Of a DNA stretch of 32,111 bases, positions 23,479-32,111 are shown piece after piece. The notes beneath the pieces were generated by a model, which did no database searches, had not been told where the DNA came from, and saw only the letters and a program-made list of their open reading frames with translations. A program made the position numbers and the translations under genes. Positions within the stretch are counted from its first letter, which is position 1, and every line of letters starts with the position of its first letter. Origin of the DNA: Ruminococcus sp. (GTDB taxonomy: Bacteria; Bacillota; Clostridia; Lachnospirales; Lachnospiraceae); the NCBI GenBank assembly GCA_029258605.1, contig JARHYE010000003.1:1-32111 (forward strand), in the 5' to 3' direction.

Positions 23479-25591
23479 ATTTTGCTTCAATTTTTTCTGT
23501 ACGGTAAATAATTTTAACTGGCTGGTCTTCTCCTTTGGATACATTAACCATTCCTTTTAACCTTGTAGCTAATTTACCAAGATCACCATCTACTGCACCT
23601 ACTAACTTTTTAACCGCTTTTTCATTAAATTCCCCAAGACCATCTGACAACTTCACGGATCCATCTTTTAATTGTGCTACTCCATCAATTAATGCTGGAG
23701 CTGCTCCCTTTAATTGATTGATTCCAGCGTTCAGTTCTTTTGTTCCGCCTAACAGCGCAGAAGTTCCATTTTTAAGTGTCAACACACCTGCATTTAAATC
23801 AGCTGCCCCTTGTGCTGCAGTTGCCACTCCATTTGTATAGGATACAAGTCCTAAATAAAAACTATTATAACCATCTAATGCAGCCTTTAATTTGATCACA
23901 GCTTTCGCTCCTTCTGATGCTGCTTCCATTTTTTGTTTTACTTCATCAGATGCCATCGCTTCTGAAATTTTTTGCTGCACTTGAATTTCGATATTTTGTG
24001 CAATGATCGCCTGCACTTCTGCTGTCTGCATTTGCTGATTAATTGTTGTTGCAACAAGATCTTTTGTGCCTGCTTCCGCCATCTTTCCTTCTACAAGACC
24101 ACGGATCGTTCCTTGAATGTCTTCACTGTTCATCTGTGCTTCAATCGTTGCTACAACTTTTTCCTGCACTTCCTGAGGAACCTTTCCTGCTTGAACGGCC
24201 TGATCGTACTGTTCTTTTGTCATTGGACTTCCAATCGCCGCTGTGACAGTCTGAATTACTTTCTCTTCTACCTGTGCTTTTACGCCTTCTGTTACTTTTG
24301 CTTGTACTTCTTGCTGAACTTTCGCTGTTACCTGAGCAGTTACTTGTTCTGCAACAACTTTCTTTACACCCTCTTCAATCAATGGACGTTTTTCTTCCAC
24401 TTTTGCTGTTACCATTTTTAAGGCCTGATCATAAACTGCATTCTGATCCAATGATCCAATCACTCCATTTAATACATCCGCATAATTTCCAATGCTAAGC
24501 TGTGGAACAGAAAGTCCTGCTTTTTCGATTTCTGCTTGTGCTGTAGAAAGCAATGTATTAAATACTTGCTGTGCGCCTCCTGTTAGCGCTTCATTATTTG
24601 ATGCCAATGTTGACAACCCTGTAGAAAGCTGTGAGGAACCGTCTAATAATTGTCCAGCACCGCCGTCCAATGTGGAAACTCCGTTTTCTAATTGCGCACT
24701 TCCAAGTGCTAGCTGCCCAATTCCATTGGAAAGTTCTCCTGTTTTTTCGTTCAATGTATGAAGTCCATCTGCTAATTTATTGGAACCATCCATTAATTGA
24801 CCCATGGCACTTGTCATCTGATCTAGAGAATCTTTTAATCCATTTGCACTATTAAATTTAGAGGAATCCAATTCTCCAAAGATTTCGTTTGTAGCAATGG
24901 TCATAGTCTCCATCATCTTAAATCCTTGTGCATCTGCTTCGATTTCAACATAATCAGGAAGTTCCAATTTATCCTCAGAAATCTTAAGATTTTCCTGAAT
25001 TCCTGGTAATGCAATTCCTGCAACAACTGTACGATCTCCGTCATCAACAAGTTTACCATTTGTTACTTTTACATTAGAAAATACATCATTCTCCAAAATC
25101 ATTCCTGTGAGCATCACATAAGGAACAAACATCTGCTCTTTTTTTCCGTCTACAATACAAGTTTTTTTCTCTTGATTTTTGTAGTCAATACGGATTTTTA
25201 CATGACCATCTTTTCCTGCAAGATCTGCTGGGCTTATTTTCTTTCCATTCAATTCATAACTGATTTCAAGCTGAACCGGTATGTTTTTTTGTATTCCCAA
25301 AAGATTCACATCATCCTTTGGAATGGCATCCCCGATCATTTTTCTCATCTCATCGCTTACGATAATCTTGTTTACCGCACCATCGGAATTTGTAAACACA
25401 TACAATACTTCCTCATTGGATGTCGCATTCTTACTTTCTTTTACTGCCTTTGTCTCTGTATTTTTAACAATATTTCTTTCTGCTTTGATATCATTATTTT
25501 TTGCATAAGTTGTAACTCCGCTTCCGCCAGCTACCATTGTGGCGCAAAGAACAACTGATACTGCAGATTTCCATTTCTTATTTCTATTCAT
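23477..25591 (-). CDS. Secreted heptad-repeat protein, YhgE/Pip-like without the membrane domain
   Basis: This 704-residue protein starts with a signal peptide (basic MNRNKKWK, a hydrophobic core, then TTYA before KNND). A beta-rich part (about 60-240) is followed by heptads of the form LxxGxxxL (about 260-340), a long helical stretch rich in Ala, Gln, Val and Glu (about 370-585), and a second heptad block (about 600-680). The heptads are those seen in YhgE/Pip proteins, but the C-terminal membrane domain is missing. Start: GAGGAGG precedes the ATG at 25591 by nine bases, while a further ATG at 25609 overlaps it. Translation follows the MMPL gene directly. It may be an extracellular partner of the transporter. 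Confidence 0.8.
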   Translation of the reverse strand: MNRNKKWKSAVSVVLCATMVAGGSGVTTYAKNNDIKAERNIVKNTETKAVKESKNATSNEEVLYVFTNSDGAVNKIIVSDEMRKMIGDAIPKDDVNLLGIQKNIPVQLEISYELNGKKISPADLAGKDGHVKIRIDYKNQEKKTCIVDGKKEQMFVPYVMLTGMILENDVFSNVKVTNGKLVDDGDRTVVAGIALPGIQENLKISEDKLELPDYVEIEADAQGFKMMETMTIATNEIFGELDSSKFNSANGLKDSLDQMTSAMGQLMDGSNKLADGLHTLNEKTGELSNGIGQLALGSAQLENGVSTLDGGAGQLLDGSSQLSTGLSTLASNNEALTGGAQQVFNTLLSTAQAEIEKAGLSVPQLSIGNYADVLNGVIGSLDQNAVYDQALKMVTAKVEEKRPLIEEGVKKVVAEQVTAQVTAKVQQEVQAKVTEGVKAQVEEKVIQTVTAAIGSPMTKEQYDQAVQAGKVPQEVQEKVVATIEAQMNSEDIQGTIRGLVEGKMAEAGTKDLVATTINQQMQTAEVQAIIAQNIEIQVQQKISEAMASDEVKQKMEAASEGAKAVIKLKAALDGYNSFYLGLVSYTNGVATAAQGAADLNAGVLTLKNGTSALLGGTKELNAGINQLKGAAPALIDGVAQLKDGSVKLSDGLGEFNEKAVKKLVGAVDGDLGKLATRLKGMVNVSKGEDQPVKIIYRTEKIEAK

Positions 25592-25595
25592 ATTC

Positions 25596-27695
25596 TTATG
25601 CCTCCTCATTTCTTACTTTCACTTTTTTCAAAATACCTGTCATCTGTTTTGTTGTTGCACAGATTAATTTGTCACATAGCATAAACAATGCTGGCAAAAT
25701 AAAGATTACACAGAGCATACTGACAACTGCTCCTCTTGCCATTAACATACACATTGAACTAATAATATCAATATCAGAGTAAACGGCTACACCAAAGGTT
25801 GCTGCAAACAGCCCCATACCACTTACAATGATTGATGGGATTGATGTAGAAAGTGCTGTCACTACCGACTGTTTTTTACTTCCTCCCCTTATTCTCTCAG
25901 TCTTATAACGTGTCGTCATAAGGATTGCATAGTCTACGGTTGCTCCAAGTTGAATGGTACTAATACAAATTGGTGCAATAAATGGAAGTGACTGTCCAAA
26001 ATAATGTGGTAATCCAAGGTTGATAAAGATAGCTAATTCAATCACTGATATCAAAATAAATGGAATACTAAAGCTCTTTTCAACAAGTGCAATGATCACG
26101 AAAATTGCTAGAATAGAAACAGCATTTACTACTTTGAAATCTCGATCTGTTGTCTCGATCATATCTTTCATACATGGAGCTTCTCCAATCAACATACCGC
26201 CTTTATCATACTTTTTCATAATCTTGTTTAAAGAATCTACTTGTTTATTTACTTCATTACTTGCTACACGATATTCTGAATTTACAAGCAGTAATTCCCA
26301 TTTATCACTTTCTAACACTTCTCTGATATGATCTGGAAGGATCTCTACTGGAACTTTTGATCCCAAAACAGATTCCAATCCAAGTACATATTTTACACCT
26401 TTTACATCCTCCATTTCACGAATCATGGAACGTACATCATCTGATGGTACTGAAGAATCCAAAAGAATCATATGTGTAGATGCAATGTCAAACTCTTCTG
26501 ATAATTTTGAATTTGCAATGACATATTTCATATCTTTTGGAAGACATTCTCCCATATCATAATAAACTTCTGAATTTGTTTTTTTGTATCCATAAAATGC
26601 TGGTGGGATCAAAAGCACAAAGACAATGATAAATACAGGAAATACATGAATGATCTTCTTTGAAAACTTTGTCATATCTTTGATCAATGGTCGATGTTTT
26701 GTCTTTTGAAGTGGTTTATCAAAAATCAAGATCAAAGCTGGCAATACCGTTACACATCCAAGCACTCCAAGTAGAACACCTTTTGCCATTACAATACCAA
26801 GGTCTTTTCCAAGCGTGAATGTCATAAAGCAAAGTGCAATAAATCCGGCCACTGTAGTAATGGAACTTCCAATTACAGATGTAAATGTCTCATGAATTGC
26901 GACTTCCATTGCTTCTTTATAATCTGAACAATTTTCTTTTTGCTCATTGTAACTGTGCCACAAGAAAATGGAGTAATCCATTGTAACTGCTAGCTGCAAT
27001 ACTGCTGACAACGCTTTTGTAATATAAGAAATTTCTCCAAAGAAATAGTTACTTCCCAAGTTGATTAAGATCATCATTCCTATGGATGCAAGGAATATAA
27101 ATGGAACCAGGTAGCTGTCAAGGAATAACATCATTGCTACACAAGCTAGTAATACTGCTAAGCCTACATAAACTGGCTCTTCCTTTTCACAAAGATCTTT
27201 CAAGTCTGTTACAAGCGCTGACATTCCTGACACAAAACACTGCTTTCCTGTCACCGAACGAATCTCACGAATTGCATCCATGGTCACATCTTCTGAGGTT
27301 GCACTGTCAAAAAATACTGCCACCATCGTAGCATCATCGGTATTAAACTGATCATACAACTCATCTGGAAGCAATTCTTTTGGTACAGAAATATCTGCAA
27401 AAGAGCTATACCATAAGACTGTCTCTACATGATCTACCTTTTCAATCTTTTTCACCAATTCTGCAACTTCTTTATCTTCCATATTTTCCACTACAATAAA
27501 AGAAAATGCACCTTTTCCAAATTCTTTTAAGAGTTCTTTTTGTCCCTTAACGGTATCCATATCTTCTGGAAGATAATCAAGCATATCATAATTGATCCTT
27601 GTGCCTGCCATTCCAAGAACGGATGGAATCATTAACAGCAGCGTAACAATCAAGATCAATACCCGGTGCTTTACCACCGCTTTTGAAAATTTCAT
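25596..27695 (-). CDS. MMPL/RND-family transporter
   Basis: This 699-residue membrane protein has the RND-type duplicated plan: one N-terminal membrane helix, an extracellular domain (about 40-170), a five-helix block (about 172-330), a second single helix (about 350-370), a second extracellular domain, and a final five-helix block. Proton-relay Asp-Tyr pairs are visible in each half: Asp240-Tyr241 in TMDYSIFLW and Asp588-Tyr589 in VDYAILM. It probably exports a lipid, toxic compound or envelope precursor by proton exchange; the substrate is unknown. The stop lies in the ribosome binding site region of the secreted gene, and the HdeD-like gene ends 31 bases upstream, so all three are one operon. 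Confidence 0.93.
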   Translation of the reverse strand: MKFSKAVVKHRVLILIVTLLLMIPSVLGMAGTRINYDMLDYLPEDMDTVKGQKELLKEFGKGAFSFIVVENMEDKEVAELVKKIEKVDHVETVLWYSSFADISVPKELLPDELYDQFNTDDATMVAVFFDSATSEDVTMDAIREIRSVTGKQCFVSGMSALVTDLKDLCEKEEPVYVGLAVLLACVAMMLFLDSYLVPFIFLASIGMMILINLGSNYFFGEISYITKALSAVLQLAVTMDYSIFLWHSYNEQKENCSDYKEAMEVAIHETFTSVIGSSITTVAGFIALCFMTFTLGKDLGIVMAKGVLLGVLGCVTVLPALILIFDKPLQKTKHRPLIKDMTKFSKKIIHVFPVFIIVFVLLIPPAFYGYKKTNSEVYYDMGECLPKDMKYVIANSKLSEEFDIASTHMILLDSSVPSDDVRSMIREMEDVKGVKYVLGLESVLGSKVPVEILPDHIREVLESDKWELLLVNSEYRVASNEVNKQVDSLNKIMKKYDKGGMLIGEAPCMKDMIETTDRDFKVVNAVSILAIFVIIALVEKSFSIPFILISVIELAIFINLGLPHYFGQSLPFIAPICISTIQLGATVDYAILMTTRYKTERIRGGSKKQSVVTALSTSIPSIIVSGMGLFAATFGVAVYSDIDIISSMCMLMARGAVVSMLCVIFILPALFMLCDKLICATTKQMTGILKKVKVRNEEA

Positions 27696-27726
27696 ACTAT
27701 CTGTTCCTCTCTTTCTTTTATAACTG

Positions 27727-28302
27727 TCATTCTTCAGTGATTCTATCTGGTTGTTGGTGATGAATGATCTTAACCATTGTAATCACTGTGCTCATACTCA
27801 AAATGCCCTCACATAACAGGGTAATTCCAAGGAAGATCATAAGAAGTGTGCCTCCCTCGCCTGGTCTAAAAATAAGAATCAAGCCAAATATACTTGAAAT
27901 AACAGCAATCGCCGCTATCAACCACCACTGAAAAATCCCAAATTTTTTCGCTTCCAATGCAATTCTCACTTTAAAAAGACCGTCTCCTAAAACGGATATT
28001 CCAAAAGCCACACAGATAAAATTTAAAAGACTTCCTGGATGTACCAATAAGATAATTCCTAACACAATCATTAAAATTCCAAATTCAAAATCAAATTGAA
28101 ACGCAAGTCTAAATAGATCTTTTGAAAAATATCCGATTAATTTAATACATCCAAATGCGACAAATATAATCCCACAAATGGTTCCTAGCATTGTAGCAGA
28201 AAACTCTGGGAATACAATCAATGTAATGCCCAATACACATAACACGATAGAAATCACAATATAACCAATTTTAGCTGTTTTCATTGGTGCTACCGAACGC
28301 AC
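27727..28302 (-). CDS. HdeD-like (DUF308) membrane protein
   Basis: This 191-residue protein has six hydrophobic helices in three pairs, the layout of the HdeD/DUF308 family, with repeats such as LGIILLVHPG and FGLILIFRPG. Its role is unknown; in E. coli HdeD is linked to acid resistance. The frame is open to 28374, but a perfect AAGGAGGTG lies eight bases before a GTG at 28302, which is taken as the start; an ATG at 28284 is an alternative. It is the first gene of the transporter operon, downstream of the TetR gene. I could not find a convincing promoter in the gap. Confidence 0.85.
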   Translation of the reverse strand: MRSVAPMKTAKIGYIVISIVLCVLGITLIVFPEFSATMLGTICGIIFVAFGCIKLIGYFSKDLFRLAFQFDFEFGILMIVLGIILLVHPGSLLNFICVAFGISVLGDGLFKVRIALEAKKFGIFQWWLIAAIAVISSIFGLILIFRPGEGGTLLMIFLGITLLCEGILSMSTVITMVKIIHHQQPDRITEE

Positions 28303-28431
28303 GACGAAACACCTCCTTTTTCGTTCCTTTCCTTTTTTAGTATACGAAGAACTGCATTTTCTTTGTATGGACAATACCTTCCTCCCTGTAAGAAAAACAG
28401 GCAGCTATAACCTATGTGTCCGGTTTTTAGA

Positions 28432-28470
28432 CAAAAAAAAGAGACTGCCTAAAAATAAGACGCCTCTTTA
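28432..28470 (-). terminator. Terminator of the TetR gene
   Basis: On the minus strand AAAGAGGCGTCT pairs with AGGC-A-GTCTCTTT (one bulge, two G-T pairs), followed by eight Ts. It separates the regulator from the transporter operon. Confidence 0.75.
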
Positions 28471-28483
28471 TGTATTTCATATT

Positions 28484-29029
28484 TTATTTATGTTTCATTT
28501 GTTCAAAAAGATTGTGAAACATCCCGCATATCGTATGAAGATCCTCGATATATTCTTCTTTGAGTCCATTGGAAATCCAGTCAATACAGAACCCAAATAA
28601 CATACACTTATTTGCTTCCATACAAATCCGTTTTTCATTTTCATCCAACTCAATATTTTTTAGGGCTGTGTCAGAATATTTCTTCACAACCTCTCCACAC
28701 AATCGCATGGCATGTTCTTCATAGATATCCCTGTTGACGGAGCGGAAAATATGTAGCAATGCTTTTTTATTCTCCATACATGCAGCATAAATCTCATCCA
28801 CAAAACGATCTAAGGAATCCAACGTAGGATATTTTTCAATGATCTTGTTTGTCTCTTCCATAATGATTTCTTCTACAAGAGCCGGTATATCTCGAAAATG
28901 ATAGTAAAAGGAATTTCTATTAATTCCACAATCCTCTACAATATCTCGAACACTAATCTTATTAAATGGCTTTTCATTTAAAAGCTTCACAAAAGAAATC
29001 TTGATTGCCTGTTTTGTAAAATTGGCCAT
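28484..29029 (-). CDS. TetR/AcrR-family regulator
   Basis: Residues about 8-55 form the TetR DNA-binding domain (KISVRDIVEDCGINRNSFY, then YHFRDIPALVEEI), and the remainder is a helical ligand-binding and dimer domain with no recognisable partner. The 181-residue length is usual. The gene has its own promoter, and a terminator separates it from the HdeD-like/MMPL/secreted-protein operon, so it probably controls that operon in response to an unknown compound. I could not identify a convincing operator; small palindromes occur near 28330-28400 only. Confidence 0.92.
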   Translation of the reverse strand: MANFTKQAIKISFVKLLNEKPFNKISVRDIVEDCGINRNSFYYHFRDIPALVEEIIMEETNKIIEKYPTLDSLDRFVDEIYAACMENKKALLHIFRSVNRDIYEEHAMRLCGEVVKKYSDTALKNIELDENEKRICMEANKCMLFGFCIDWISNGLKEEYIEDLHTICGMFHNLFEQMKHK

Positions 29030-29069
29030 CTATATTCTCCCTTCCCATTCCACATCATGACTTACTACC

Positions 29070-29098
29070 ATTATAAACACCCTACTGCTAAATTTCAA
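29070..29098 (-). promoter_or_regulatory. Sigma-A promoter of the TetR gene
   Basis: On the minus strand TTGAAA (29093-29098) and a perfect TATAAT (29070-29075) are 17 bases apart. The start codon is at 29029. Confidence 0.75.
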
Positions 29099-29133
29099 TT
29101 AAAAAGTAACTACTCAAAATCCGCGAAATTTCT

Positions 29134-30498
29134 CTATTTCAAAATTCCTCGAAGCATTTTATAGTAACGCTTCTTATAGGGTTGATATCGCATCGGTAAA
29201 TCCAGCCATATCTTTTTGTCCACCATGCTCTTCTCGTGTGTAAAGGTATCAAAACCAGCTTTCCCATGGTAGTTACCCATTCCACTTTCTCCCACACCTC
29301 CAAATGCCATTTCGCTTGTAGCCAGATGTATAATCGTATCGTTAATACAACCACCCCCAAATATACATCTAGTCGTAACTTTACGCACAATACTTTTATC
29401 TTTTGTAAAAAGATACAGGGCAAGAGGCTTCGGCATCGTATGAAGATTTTGAACAACTTCCTCAATATGATCATAGGTTAAAATTGGAAGCACTGGTCCA
29501 AAAATTTCTTCCTGCATGACCTTATCTGCAAAGGTTACATGATCAAGAACCGTTGGTTCTATTTTTAATGCGCTTTTATCAAAATTCCCCCCATATACCA
29601 CTTTATTTGGATCAATTAAGCTTAAAACTCTTTCAAAATGCTTCTTATTAATGATCTTTCCATAAGCATTATTTTCCAACGGATGCACTCCATACTGCCT
29701 TTGAATCTGCTTTTTCAATTCTTTTAAAAATTTATCCTTCACAGACCTATGGCAATAAATATAGTCTGGAGCGACACAAGTCTGACCACAATTTAGATAT
29801 TTCCCAAAAACGATTCTTTTCACAGAAAGTTTAATATTTGCAGACTTATCCACAATACAAGGACTTTTTCCACCTAATTCTAGGGTAACTGGTGTGAGAA
29901 ACTCTGAAGCTTTTTTCATAACTTGTTTTCCTACGTTTTGACTACCCGTAAAAAATATGTAATCAAAATGTTGCTCCAAAAGACCAATATTTTCCGCTCT
30001 TCCTCCGGAAACTACAGCCACATATCTTTCATCAAAGCATTCTTTTATCATTTTACTTAAAACTTTACTTGTATATGCAGAATATGCACTTGGTTTTAAA
30101 ATAACGGTATTGCCTGCTGCTAGTGCATCCACCAATGGTTCTATGGTTAACAAAAATGGATAATTCCATGGGCTCATTATAAGAACAACACCATAAGGAG
30201 CCGGCTTTACAAAGCTTCTGGAAGGAAATTGAGCAAGAGGCGTATGTACCGTTTTTGCTTTAGCAAACTTATAAATATGTTTCTGCATATAAGAAATTTC
30301 ACTCAGAACAAGACCAATCTCACTCATATAACTTTCAAAAGAACTTTTCCCAAGATCTTTTTGCAATGCGCACAGAATCTCTTTTTCATGGTTTTGAATA
30401 CATCTTTTGAGTTTTTCTAATGCTTGCACTCTGAATCTAATATTCATGGTTGTACCTGTATTAAAAAATCTACGCTGTTTTTGTACTAATTCTTTCAT
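29134..30498 (-). CDS. NAD(P)-dependent aldehyde dehydrogenase
   Basis: It should oxidise an aldehyde to the acid with NAD(P)+. The 454-residue protein resembles the short class-3 aldehyde dehydrogenases: Asn112 in SPWNYP, Lys135 in ILKPS, FFTGSQNVG (about 182-190), Glu207 in LELGGKSP and catalytic Cys241 in NCGQTC. A basic C-terminal end (RYQPYKKRYYKMLRG) is typical of this subgroup, though no hydrophobic tail is present. AGGAGG lies five bases before the ATG. It is downstream of the aminopeptidase gene with a hairpin lacking a T-tract between, so co-transcription is possible. The substrate is unknown; medium- or long-chain aldehydes are a guess. Confidence 0.93.
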   Translation of the reverse strand: MKELVQKQRRFFNTGTTMNIRFRVQALEKLKRCIQNHEKEILCALQKDLGKSSFESYMSEIGLVLSEISYMQKHIYKFAKAKTVHTPLAQFPSRSFVKPAPYGVVLIMSPWNYPFLLTIEPLVDALAAGNTVILKPSAYSAYTSKVLSKMIKECFDERYVAVVSGGRAENIGLLEQHFDYIFFTGSQNVGKQVMKKASEFLTPVTLELGGKSPCIVDKSANIKLSVKRIVFGKYLNCGQTCVAPDYIYCHRSVKDKFLKELKKQIQRQYGVHPLENNAYGKIINKKHFERVLSLIDPNKVVYGGNFDKSALKIEPTVLDHVTFADKVMQEEIFGPVLPILTYDHIEEVVQNLHTMPKPLALYLFTKDKSIVRKVTTRCIFGGGCINDTIIHLATSEMAFGGVGESGMGNYHGKAGFDTFTHEKSMVDKKIWLDLPMRYQPYKKRYYKMLRGILK

Positions 30499-30527
30499 TT
30501 CCTCCTCCTATTTTAAGTTCATACTGA

Positions 30528-30560
30528 TAATGGAGTGAAAAATCTCTTCTCACTCCATTA
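30528..30560. repeat. 11-bp perfect inverted repeat between the aminopeptidase and dehydrogenase genes
   Basis: TAATGGAGTGA (30528-30538) is the exact reverse complement of TCACTCCATTA (30550-30560), with an 11-nt loop. It is positioned like a terminator of the aminopeptidase gene but lacks a T-tract on the minus strand. It may be a weak terminator or an mRNA stabiliser. Confidence 0.6.
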
Positions 30561-30585
30561 AAATATTTGATCCCTTATTTAATAA

Positions 30586-32111
30586 TCAGACTGCTCTTGT
30601 ATAAGTCTTAAGCCAATTTTTCTCCTCCTCATCTAGATATGGAGAAATTGTTTCATACACAGATGCATGATACTCGTTCAACAATTTTTTATCTTCTTCT
30701 GTCATAATTGACAAGTCGATAGCATCCAAATCAAACGGTATAAACGTAACCTGTTCCAGATACATAAATTGTCCGTATTCATTACATTCACCCTTACGTA
30801 CGACCAACTCATTTTCCAGTCGGATTCCATGGGACCCTTCTATATAGATTCCTGGTTCATCTGTAAGAACCATTCCTTCTTCCAACTGATTGCTCTCACC
30901 TTTTACGTATTTCCATCGAAATCCCGCTGGTCCTTCATGTACGTTTAATAGGTATCCAATTCCATGTCCTGTTCCGTGATTATAATTTAATCCTCTTTCC
31001 CAAAGTGGTTGTCTTGCAAGGATATCCAAAACCATTCCAGTACATCCATATAAAAACTTAGCATTTGCAAGACGAAGATTGCTCATTGCAACCAAGGTAA
31101 AGTCTTTTTTCATTTCTGGTGTGACATCACCTAATGCATAGGTTCTTGTAATATCTGTGGAACCTTCTTTAAACGCTGCCCCTGTATCTGTAAGGAAGAA
31201 ATTTCCTTCTTTTAATTGTACATTTGTCTCTGGTGTAGAAGAATAATGTGGGCAGGCACTATGAGGACCATAAGCACAAATTGGTCCAAAACTTGGTTGC
31301 ACATAATATTCTAGAGAACTACGAAGCCCGTCCAAATAATCGGATGCACTTAGTTCTGTAATTTCCATCTTCTTGTAATTTTCTTTTAGCCATTTCATAA
31401 ATTTAATATGGCATACACTATCTTTGATTTCTGCCTTACGAAGATTCGACAATTCTGTTTCATTTTTAATTGCTTTAAAAAGAATTGCTGGATTTGAATC
31501 TTCCATTGTCTGAACTGCATTTGGAATATTTTTTGCAATGGCATAATTAATATGAACTGGATCAATCAGAATCCGTTCGTTCTCACCAAGTTGCTTTATA
31601 TCTTCATAAATATCATTGTATGGATGAAATACAACCCCATCCTTTTCCAGATTCGCTCTTAATTCCTCGCTAAATTTTTTCTCGTCTGCATAAAGATGCA
31701 TTTCATTCATTGTGATCATTGCATAACTTAAAATCACTGGTGTATATGCCACATCATTTCCACGAATATTTAATGTCCAGCAAATATCATCCAATGTAAT
31801 AAATACATGAGAAGTAGCTCCTTTTTCTTCCATTACTTTTCGAATTCTAGAAAGCTTAGAAGCAGTAGACTCTCCTGTGAATTTTTCTTCTAATAGATAT
31901 GCTTTTTCTTTGCTCATAGAAGGACGCTCTGCCCAAATAGCATCTACCAAATCGTTTTCATAACTGATTTTTCCATGCTTGTCATCTGCAATCTTCTCAT
32001 AAGCCAGCCCCTCTTGCATAGAAACCACACGCCCGTCAAATCCGATGGTTCCGCCTTCTTGTAACGTTGCTTTTACATATTCGCGAAGTGTTGGAACACC
32101 TGGTTCACCCA
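30586..32111 (-). CDS. Xaa-Pro aminopeptidase (M24 family), 5' end beyond the window
   Basis: It removes N-terminal residues ahead of proline, using two metal ions. Reading continues in frame to the right edge (32111) with no start codon of its own: the last codons read GEPGVPTLREYVKATL, then GGTIGFDGRVVS, the usual creatinase-like N-terminal domain. Apparent starts such as a GTG at 32028 are inside the gene. The C-terminal catalytic domain shows all M24 metal ligands: DTGAAFKEGSTDITR (two Asp), HGTGHGIG (His), TDEPGIYIEG (Glu) and LENEL (Glu). The visible part is about 508 residues of a family of about 590, so roughly the first 80 are missing. Confidence 0.92.
   Translation of the reverse strand, partial: GEPGVPTLREYVKATLQEGGTIGFDGRVVSMQEGLAYEKIADDKHGKISYENDLVDAIWAERPSMSKEKAYLLEEKFTGESTASKLSRIRKVMEEKGATSHVFITLDDICWTLNIRGNDVAYTPVILSYAMITMNEMHLYADEKKFSEELRANLEKDGVVFHPYNDIYEDIKQLGENERILIDPVHINYAIAKNIPNAVQTMEDSNPAILFKAIKNETELSNLRKAEIKDSVCHIKFMKWLKENYKKMEITELSASDYLDGLRSSLEYYVQPSFGPICAYGPHSACPHYSSTPETNVQLKEGNFFLTDTGAAFKEGSTDITRTYALGDVTPEMKKDFTLVAMSNLRLANAKFLYGCTGMVLDILARQPLWERGLNYNHGTGHGIGYLLNVHEGPAGFRWKYVKGESNQLEEGMVLTDEPGIYIEGSHGIRLENELVVRKGECNEYGQFMYLEQVTFIPFDLDAIDLSIMTEEDKKLLNEYHASVYETISPYLDEEEKNWLKTYTRAV

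Noticed and set aside
28303-28431. TetR operator upstream of the HdeD-like gene
   Set aside because: Only short palindromes (such as CCTGT-7-ACAGG) are present and none is repeated near the TetR promoter, so I could not support a site.

Overview
The window looks like a chromosomal stretch of a low-GC, Gram-positive anaerobe of the Clostridia, most likely family Lachnospiraceae. The evidence is a large-type SRP RNA, AGGAGG-type ribosome binding sites, sigma-A promoters, a Bacillus-type LexA box, and small families I recall mainly from Lachnospiraceae (a DUF6128-like protein, a DUF6472-like cysteine-rich protein, a TPR/acidic/AAA protein). I see no insertion sequence, integrase, phage module or CRISPR array. 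Most genes lie on the minus strand; the exceptions are the SRP RNA, the DUF6128-like gene and yaaA.

Layout. 1-624: the 3' part of the SRP RNA, convergent with tadA, whose last codons run through the SRP RNA terminator. 730-1452: an isolated DUF6128-like gene. 1462-3682: a helix-turn-helix protein and dGTPase unit with a strong promoter. 3691-6937: a three-gene unit (degenerate GGDEF-EAL protein, Sfp-type phosphopantetheinyl transferase, membrane-anchored DD-carboxypeptidase) with its own promoter and terminator. 6942-8628: maf, a small double-CxxC protein and a DUF2238-like membrane protein in a tight operon, divergent from yaaA (8663-9412). 9447-10832: a MEMO-AMMECR1 fusion. 10833-11500: an AT-rich intergenic region with seven DnaA-box-like nonamers, followed by tRNA-Lys(CUU) with its terminator and a promoter embedded in a 14-bp inverted repeat. 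11726-14473: trmB and glgB. 14656-18114: a 1152-residue TPR / acidic-repeat / AAA-like protein.

18253-22450: an SOS-controlled Y-family polymerase and YolD-like pair behind a LexA box, followed by an FGGY sugar kinase and a VanZ-like membrane protein that have an internal promoter. 22454-23383: an alpha/beta hydrolase. 23477-29098: a TetR regulator, an HdeD-like membrane protein, an MMPL/RND transporter and a secreted heptad-repeat protein, which look like one envelope or export module. 29134-32111: an aldehyde dehydrogenase and an Xaa-Pro aminopeptidase cut by the right edge.

Most of the window is housekeeping: tRNA modification, nucleotide-pool cleaning, glycogen branching and DNA damage tolerance. 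The parts least explained by known systems are the TPR/acidic/AAA protein, which has the order of EccA-type proteins but a degraded Walker B, and the DnaA-box-like cluster upstream of the MEMO-AMMECR1 gene. All functional calls are from reading the sequence and remembering families; no database search was run.
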